A stretch of DNA of 20,045 nucleotides. It comes from a virus. The stretch lies in the IMG/VR virus record IMGVR_UViG_3300008267_000534, positions 1 to 20,045 of that record. One strand, written 5' to 3'. The notes below the pieces were generated by a model. It saw only the letters and a program-made list of their open reading frames with translations. It made no database searches and was not told where the DNA came from. Numbering within the stretch: position 1 is the stretch's first letter; the number at the start of each line of letters is the position of its first letter. The position numbers were made by a program, and so were the translations under genes. Shown in pieces: positions 17,360 to 20,045 of the stretch.

Positions 17360-17497
17360 TTAGTTTTTTGGCGTATTACGTTCAATAATTTTATCCACCA
17401 AATATCGTCTCTGATATATAGGTAATTTCATAAAATCAGAGTATGATGTATGTAAGTACTTGCCCAATATATAGTATTGGTCAAGAAGTGACAACAT
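17360..17497 (-). CDS. Hidden 45-aa ORF between gp26-like and tape measure genes (possible chaperone frameshift extension)
   Basis: An ATG at 17495-17497 opens a 45-residue frame ending in TAA at 17360-17362. The peptide begins MLSLLDQYYILGKYLHTSYS, continues DFMKLPIYQRRYLVDKIIER and ends NTPKN. Its aromatic, basic, helical character with 'LP.Y.RRYLVDKI' resembles the short second cistron often found just before tape measure genes in tailed phages. The ATG lies 4 bases after the stop of the gp26-like gene. The same frame stays open upstream to a TAA at 17549-17551, reading through T6C at 17516-17522. A +1 or -2 slip there would fuse the two proteins through the sequence FFALSSNYM. The chaperone-extension role is inference; coding of the ORF itself is likely from position and composition. 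Confidence 0.65.
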   Translation of the reverse strand: MLSLLDQYYILGKYLHTSYSDFMKLPIYQRRYLVDKIIERNTPKN

Positions 17498-17501
17498 GTA
17501 A

Positions 17502-18254
17502 TTAGAAGAAAGGGCGAAAAAACTCAGCCCCAAAGGCGATTTTAACCATTACCTTTTTTCCTGACGGGGCTGTTACTTCACGGTTTAAATCTATTCTTGG
17601 TTCATTAGTATTCAAAAAGTTTTTAATGAACTTAGAATCCATGATTGGCATTTGCTCAATAAATTTAGCAATCTCCCCTTTATCAGTACTTCCATTTAAT
17701 TCTACAATCTGTTTTGTAAGTCTCCAAGTTACTTTTGGTGCAACCATATTTGATGGATACTCATCGGCCATTCTTTCAATGTCAGTACTTTCACCGTAAG
17801 ATAAAGGTTTCAATTTAACAGATGCCCCTGATTTTGGAAGTTTTGTAACATAATGACCGTTGTCATCAGGTTCAACTTCAGGTTTTCTAAAAGACAATTC
17901 GTCAAGTAGTACCGCTTTTTCAAACTTACTTCCAGTATCTGGGTCGGTAAGATTAAAATTATACTCAGTACCAAAAGAAGTATTTCTTAAAAACAATAAA
18001 ATTGCCTCAATGTCCCCTTCTAACATATCAGAAGGATTCAAATCGGGTTCATATAGTTTACTTCTAACAAGTCGTAAAACAAGTTGTTCACCTGATAATT
18101 TACCAACACTACCAAGTAAGTTTTCATCGGCAGCCGTTAGATACCCAACTTTTACACTTTTTTTCTTACTTTTGTAAAATTTACCTTGGCTAGGTAAAAC
18201 AACCACATCGTGTGGTAAATTAAAATTTTCTTGACCTGCAATTTGTTCGTTCAT
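17502..18254 (-). CDS. T4-baseplate-family protein (gp26-like), probable tail assembly chaperone
   Basis: A 250-residue protein showing the pattern of the T4 baseplate (gp26-type) family. Near the N-terminus it reads VVVLPSQGKFY and VGYLTAADENLL (residues about 18-46); the middle has EAILLFLRNTSFG and LKPLSYGESTDIERMA; the C-terminus has NFLNTNEPRIDLN and the small-domain ending PSGKKVMVKIAFGAEFFRPFF split over residues 230-250. In T4 gp26 helps assemble the baseplate hub. In many other phages the gene between tube and tape measure is the tail assembly chaperone, and this position suggests that job here. It begins 13 bases after a one-mismatch version of the TATTTATA motif and directly downstream of the tube terminator. 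Its last codons include a T6C run where slippage into the following 45-aa frame is possible. Confidence 0.8.
   Translation of the reverse strand: MNEQIAGQENFNLPHDVVVLPSQGKFYKSKKKSVKVGYLTAADENLLGSVGKLSGEQLVLRLVRSKLYEPDLNPSDMLEGDIEAILLFLRNTSFGTEYNFNLTDPDTGSKFEKAVLLDELSFRKPEVEPDDNGHYVTKLPKSGASVKLKPLSYGESTDIERMADEYPSNMVAPKVTWRLTKQIVELNGSTDKGEIAKFIEQMPIMDSKFIKNFLNTNEPRIDLNREVTAPSGKKVMVKIAFGAEFFRPFF
17516..17522 (-). other. Candidate slippery site (T6C) for programmed frameshift
   Basis: In the gp26-like frame the codons are GAG TTT TTT CGC. A +1 slip at TTT-T, or a -2 slip of TTT onto TTT, enters the frame of the downstream 45-aa ORF (TTC GCC CTT TCT). Tail assembly chaperone genes commonly use -1 or other shifts at this position (lambda G/T, Mu -2). 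The site does not fit the canonical -1 X-XXY-YYZ heptamer in phase, and no stimulatory structure was identified. Confidence 0.35.
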
Positions 18255-18267
18255 AATTAATTTTTTT

Positions 18268-18275
18268 TATAAAAA
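18268..18275 (-). promoter_or_regulatory. One-mismatch TATTTATA motif (TTTTTATA) upstream of the gp26-like gene
   Basis: On the coding strand TTTTTATA lies 13 bases before the ATG at 18254, close to the 14-base spacing at two other genes. It overlaps the U-tract of the terminator that follows the tube gene, so terminator and putative start signal are fused. One mismatch and the low-complexity background make it weaker than the exact copies. Confidence 0.35.
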
Positions 18276-18299
18276 AAAATCCGCACAAAGTACGGATTT
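18270..18299 (-). terminator. Rho-independent terminator after the tail tube gene
   Basis: About 30 bases past the tube stop codon the minus strand forms AAATCCGTAC-TTT-GTGCGGATTT, a 10-bp stem with a three-base loop, followed by nine T residues. One pair is a U-G wobble in the minus-strand RNA but would be a C-A mismatch in the plus-strand RNA, supporting minus-strand action. Confidence 0.8.
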
Positions 18300-18328
18300 G
18301 TAAATAGTAATTGGAATTTTTTTCTCGA

Positions 18329-18817
18329 TTAGTATACAAGAACACAATAGTCAGGACGGAGAGTGGCAACAATTTTTGCCAAACCATCTTGACCGTAATC
18401 AAGACCTTGAAAATCCACATCAGTTAGGAAAGTTCCTACCAATATCCATTTTTCTACAACAACACCTGTTGGGTCTAAAAGTTGTAAAGTTACATCTTTC
18501 TTATAACCCGCAGCATAACCCATACGACCTGTTACTGATTCAGCATGTAGACGTACCCACTCCATAAGAGCTTGAGCAGCTGAAGGTCCAATTGGGTCAC
18601 GGAAAGTACAGTTGATAGTGTTCCAAGTGTAACGACCAGCAACGTATCTTTCAGTGTTGAGAAAAGGAATTGGTGTTGAACCAATTGTGATTTTTGGTCT
18701 AGAAGTAGATTCTACATACCATTCGTTGATACCGAGTTCACTAGGGAAACTAAGTATGAACCTGTTCATCCTTTTGGGTTCATACGGTATCGGCATTTTC
18801 ATCAGTAAATCAGCCAT
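18329..18817 (-). CDS. Tail tube protein (gp19-like)
   Basis: A 162-residue protein, almost the length of T4 gp19 (163), with the family's layout: a beta-rich start (MNRFILSFPSELGINEWYVE), the signature YVAGRYTWNTINCTFRDPIG, then an amphipathic helix (AAQALMEWVRLHAESVTGRM), a YAAGYKKDVTLQLLDPTG strand pair, and a terminal beta region (LTDVDFQGLDYGQDG onwards). The subunits stack as hexameric rings to form the inner tail tube, around the tape measure and inside the sheath. The gene sits alone between a 124-base spacer and a strong terminator, and has a 37-base A-rich leader after a TATTTATA motif. Three 60-base lines of it are about 40, 42 and 52% GC by hand count, against 25% for a sampled line of the hub gene. 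Such codon choice and its own terminator suit a very highly expressed protein. Confidence 0.93.
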   Translation of the reverse strand: MADLLMKMPIPYEPKRMNRFILSFPSELGINEWYVESTSRPKITIGSTPIPFLNTERYVAGRYTWNTINCTFRDPIGPSAAQALMEWVRLHAESVTGRMGYAAGYKKDVTLQLLDPTGVVVEKWILVGTFLTDVDFQGLDYGQDGLAKIVATLRPDYCVLVY

Positions 18818-18854
18818 TTTCTTTTGTTTTTAAATTCTGTTTGTTTATTTAATT

Positions 18855-18862
18855 TATAAATA
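18855..18862 (-). promoter_or_regulatory. TATTTATA motif upstream of the tail tube gene (candidate late promoter)
   Basis: An exact TATTTATA on the coding strand, 37 bases before the tube ATG, preceded by a long A-rich stretch (about 18864-18904) that could act like an UP element. The downstream leader is nearly all A with few C or U. The rest of the 124-base spacer (18818-18941) shows no ORF and no convincing hairpin after the HAD-fold gene. Confidence 0.5.
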
Positions 18863-18941
18863 GTGTTAGTTTTTATTTTTTTCTCTTTACTTTAATTTTT
18901 TTTTCAGTCAAACTTACACTAGTCTTACCTATATAATTATA

Positions 18942-19757
18942 TCAATATTTCTTTTTTACACCTCCATGTGTAGAATACATTTGAACAATATTTTCTGGGT
19001 CATCTTTTAAAGAACTTTTCATCTTTTCTAAATTTCTTAAATCATCATCAGAAAATCCTATCGTTGGTATGAATTTGTTACTTACATCGTTTTTAAGGTA
19101 AGGTGTTTGTCCAAGTTTTTTTGCCATATTCATGACATATTTTTGAAATTCCCTTATAGCGTCTACTTTTCCTTGTTCGGGACTTTGTGCTGAACCGGCT
19201 CCATAAGTCACAGGATAATATTTATTCATATTTAAATATGTTTCCACAAGTTCTGAGTCACTTAATTCATCTTCACCGGCAAGTTCTCTATATTTCTTTA
19301 AATTGTGAACGAGTTCTTTCTTAGAAAGACCCTTATAACCAACTTCAATAAGATTTTCGATAGCTTGTTTAATAGTTTCAGGAGAATGTCCTCTTGCTGT
19401 TATAATAGAGAAAATAGACCCTCCATTAATACATTCTAAAAAATCATCCCATGCCGGACCAGTTTTAGCCAAAAGAGAGTCAATTATAAATTTTTTATTT
19501 CCTTTTTCAGAAAAATTTCTAAAAGGGTCTTTTGCAAATCCAACAATAGTTTTACCCTTGTATTCAAAATCTTCTTTACCAACTTTTACACGATATTCGG
19601 CAAAATCCTCTGTTCCCATACCAACTTCATTTCCTTCAGAATCTTCTAAAATAATCTGAGTTGGCATATACATTAAATTATCGTCCCAATCAAAGGCATA
19701 ATATTTTAAGTCAGGAGTTAATTCTTCAGTAAAACCTTCTGTAATTATCAATTTCAT
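18942..19757 (-). CDS. HAD-superfamily phosphatase-like protein
   Basis: A 271-residue protein with the HAD active-site motifs in order: motif I YAFDWDDNL (D23, D25), motif II FSIITARGHS (T120), a candidate motif III lysine in PEQGKVDAIREF (K197) and motif IV IGFSDDDLRN (D237-D239). HAD enzymes use the first Asp as nucleophile and Mg2+ to cleave phosphate esters, so a phosphatase acting on a nucleotide, nucleic-acid end or protein is plausible; the substrate cannot be read from sequence. The roughly 95 residues between motifs I and II would be a cap insertion. It lies between sheath and tube genes, which are adjacent in T4 (18 and 19). It follows the sheath terminator and has a TATTTATA motif 4 bases before the ATG. 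The N-terminus MKLIITEGF carries an I-T-E triplet like prohead-protease cleavage sites, perhaps by chance. Confidence 0.8.
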   Translation of the reverse strand: MKLIITEGFTEELTPDLKYYAFDWDDNLMYMPTQIILEDSEGNEVGMGTEDFAEYRVKVGKEDFEYKGKTIVGFAKDPFRNFSEKGNKKFIIDSLLAKTGPAWDDFLECINGGSIFSIITARGHSPETIKQAIENLIEVGYKGLSKKELVHNLKKYRELAGEDELSDSELVETYLNMNKYYPVTYGAGSAQSPEQGKVDAIREFQKYVMNMAKKLGQTPYLKNDVSNKFIPTIGFSDDDLRNLEKMKSSLKDDPENIVQMYSTHGGVKKKY

Positions 19758-19761
19758 ATCT

Positions 19762-19769
19762 TATAAATA
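19762..19769 (-). promoter_or_regulatory. TATTTATA motif upstream of the HAD gene (candidate late promoter)
   Basis: An exact TATTTATA on the coding strand, 4 bases before the HAD-gene ATG and about 12 bases after the stem of the sheath terminator. As there is a terminator just upstream, the HAD gene needs its own start signal or read-through; this octamer is the only candidate seen. Confidence 0.5.
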
Positions 19770-19772
19770 TAT

Positions 19773-19805
19773 TAAAAATAAAAAACCCCCGTTTCCGAGG
19801 GTTTT
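19773..19805 (-). terminator. Rho-independent terminator after the tail sheath gene
   Basis: On the minus strand AAAACCCTCG-GAAA-CGGGGGTTTT forms a 10-bp stem capped by a GAAA (GNRA) tetraloop and followed by TTTTTTATTTTT. The single U-G wobble becomes a C-A mismatch and the tetraloop is lost on the plus strand, so it is oriented for the minus-strand sheath transcript. It lies about 20 bases after the sheath stop codon. Confidence 0.9.
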
Positions 19806-19824
19806 AAATTTATGTTTGTTTCTA

Positions 19825-20045
19825 TTAAATGTTTTCGAAACTTGCTCCTTGTGGAGTGATTACAAACTCAATGTCGATAAATTCAAGAGCCTTAGTTGGT
19901 TTCAAGAATATACGTCCTGACATTTGGTTAGAATCAAAATCCTCAGGGTTGTTAGAAACTGTTACACGGAAGTCAGTAATACCTCTGTCTCTACGGATTG
20001 CATCCAAGATTGGGTTTACAGAATCCAAGAACTGTTGTCTTACAA
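19825..20045 (-). CDS. Tail sheath protein, C-terminal fragment (gp18-like, partial)
   Basis: The frame is open from the window edge to TAA at 19825-19827 and encodes VRQQFLDSVNPILDAIRRDR, then GITDFRVTVSNNPEDFD and a final strand FIDIEFVITPQGASFENI. This is the typical C-terminus of contractile tail sheath proteins (T4 gp18 type): a helix, a 'DFRV' strand, a Asn/Asp-rich turn, and 'KPTKALEFIDIEFVITP'. This end of the protein forms the inner, tube-facing domain whose strands interlock neighbouring subunits. The true start lies outside the window; a TTG codon at 20026-20028 is an internal Leu. Position upstream of the tube gene and followed by a strong terminator fits the most abundant tail protein. 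Confidence 0.9.
   Translation of the reverse strand, partial: VRQQFLDSVNPILDAIRRDRGITDFRVTVSNNPEDFDSNQMSGRIFLKPTKALEFIDIEFVITPQGASFENI

Noticed and set aside
18818-18941. Possible terminator or small gene in the longest spacer
   Set aside because: No hairpin with a following T-run on the minus strand and no ORF of useful length; only the A-rich tract and the TATTTATA motif stand out.
20026-20028. TTG as start of a 67-aa gene at the right edge
   Set aside because: The frame continues upstream as VRQQF to the window edge and matches the sheath C-terminus, so the TTG is an internal leucine.
1-20045. tRNA genes, CRISPR arrays, insertion sequences, integrase or attachment sites
   Set aside because: Looked for; no cloverleaf-like segment, regular spaced repeats, transposase or recombinase motifs were seen.

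Overview
This AT-rich window is part of a contractile-tailed (T4-like, myovirus-type) phage genome, or possibly a prophage of one. All supported genes lie on the minus strand, so transcription runs from position 20045 towards 1. The content is a tail and baseplate morphogenesis cassette. No Shine-Dalgarno sequence is visible ahead of any start codon. The upstream regions are AT/A-rich, and one promoter candidate fits the Bacteroidota -33/-7 pattern. I therefore infer a Bacteroidota host (Flavobacterium-type or similar), without proof.

Layout in transcription order: (1) C-terminus of the tail sheath protein (20045-19825) and a GNRA-loop terminator. (2) A HAD-fold phosphatase-like protein (19757-18942), oddly placed between sheath and tube. 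(3) Tail tube protein, gp19-like (18817-18329), and a second terminator. (4) A T4-baseplate-family (gp26-like) protein, probably the tail-assembly chaperone (18254-17502), followed by a hidden 45-aa ORF (17497-17360) that may be expressed alone or by frameshift fusion. (5) A 1596-aa tape-measure protein (17338-12548) with a roughly 980-aa Pro/Glu/Lys-rich repetitive middle. (6) A 1620-aa tube-cap/baseplate protein with a degenerate OmpA-like domain (12510-7648). (7) A 107-aa LysM-fold gp53-like wedge protein (7648-7325). (8) A 2096-aa baseplate hub-like protein ending in a probable peptidoglycan-cleaving domain (7335-1045). (9) Two unassigned small proteins (1010-786, 781-128). (10) The first 17 codons of a gene with its own promoter, possibly the gp32-like ssDNA-binding protein (53-1).

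The genes form a coherent assembly line: sheath and tube subunits, chaperone and tape measure that set tube length, then the cap, wedge and hub that close the distal end. The C-terminal domain of the hub could open the cell wall during infection.

The strongest non-coding signal is the octamer TATTTATA on the coding strand (TATAAATA on the plus strand). It occurs in five intergenic gaps upstream of late genes, with a one-mismatch copy in a sixth, and is absent between overlapping or nearly abutting genes. Two copies sit just downstream of terminators. It is a good candidate for this phage's late promoter -10 element. No stretch over 300 bases lacks a gene; the longest spacer is 124 bases (18818-18941).
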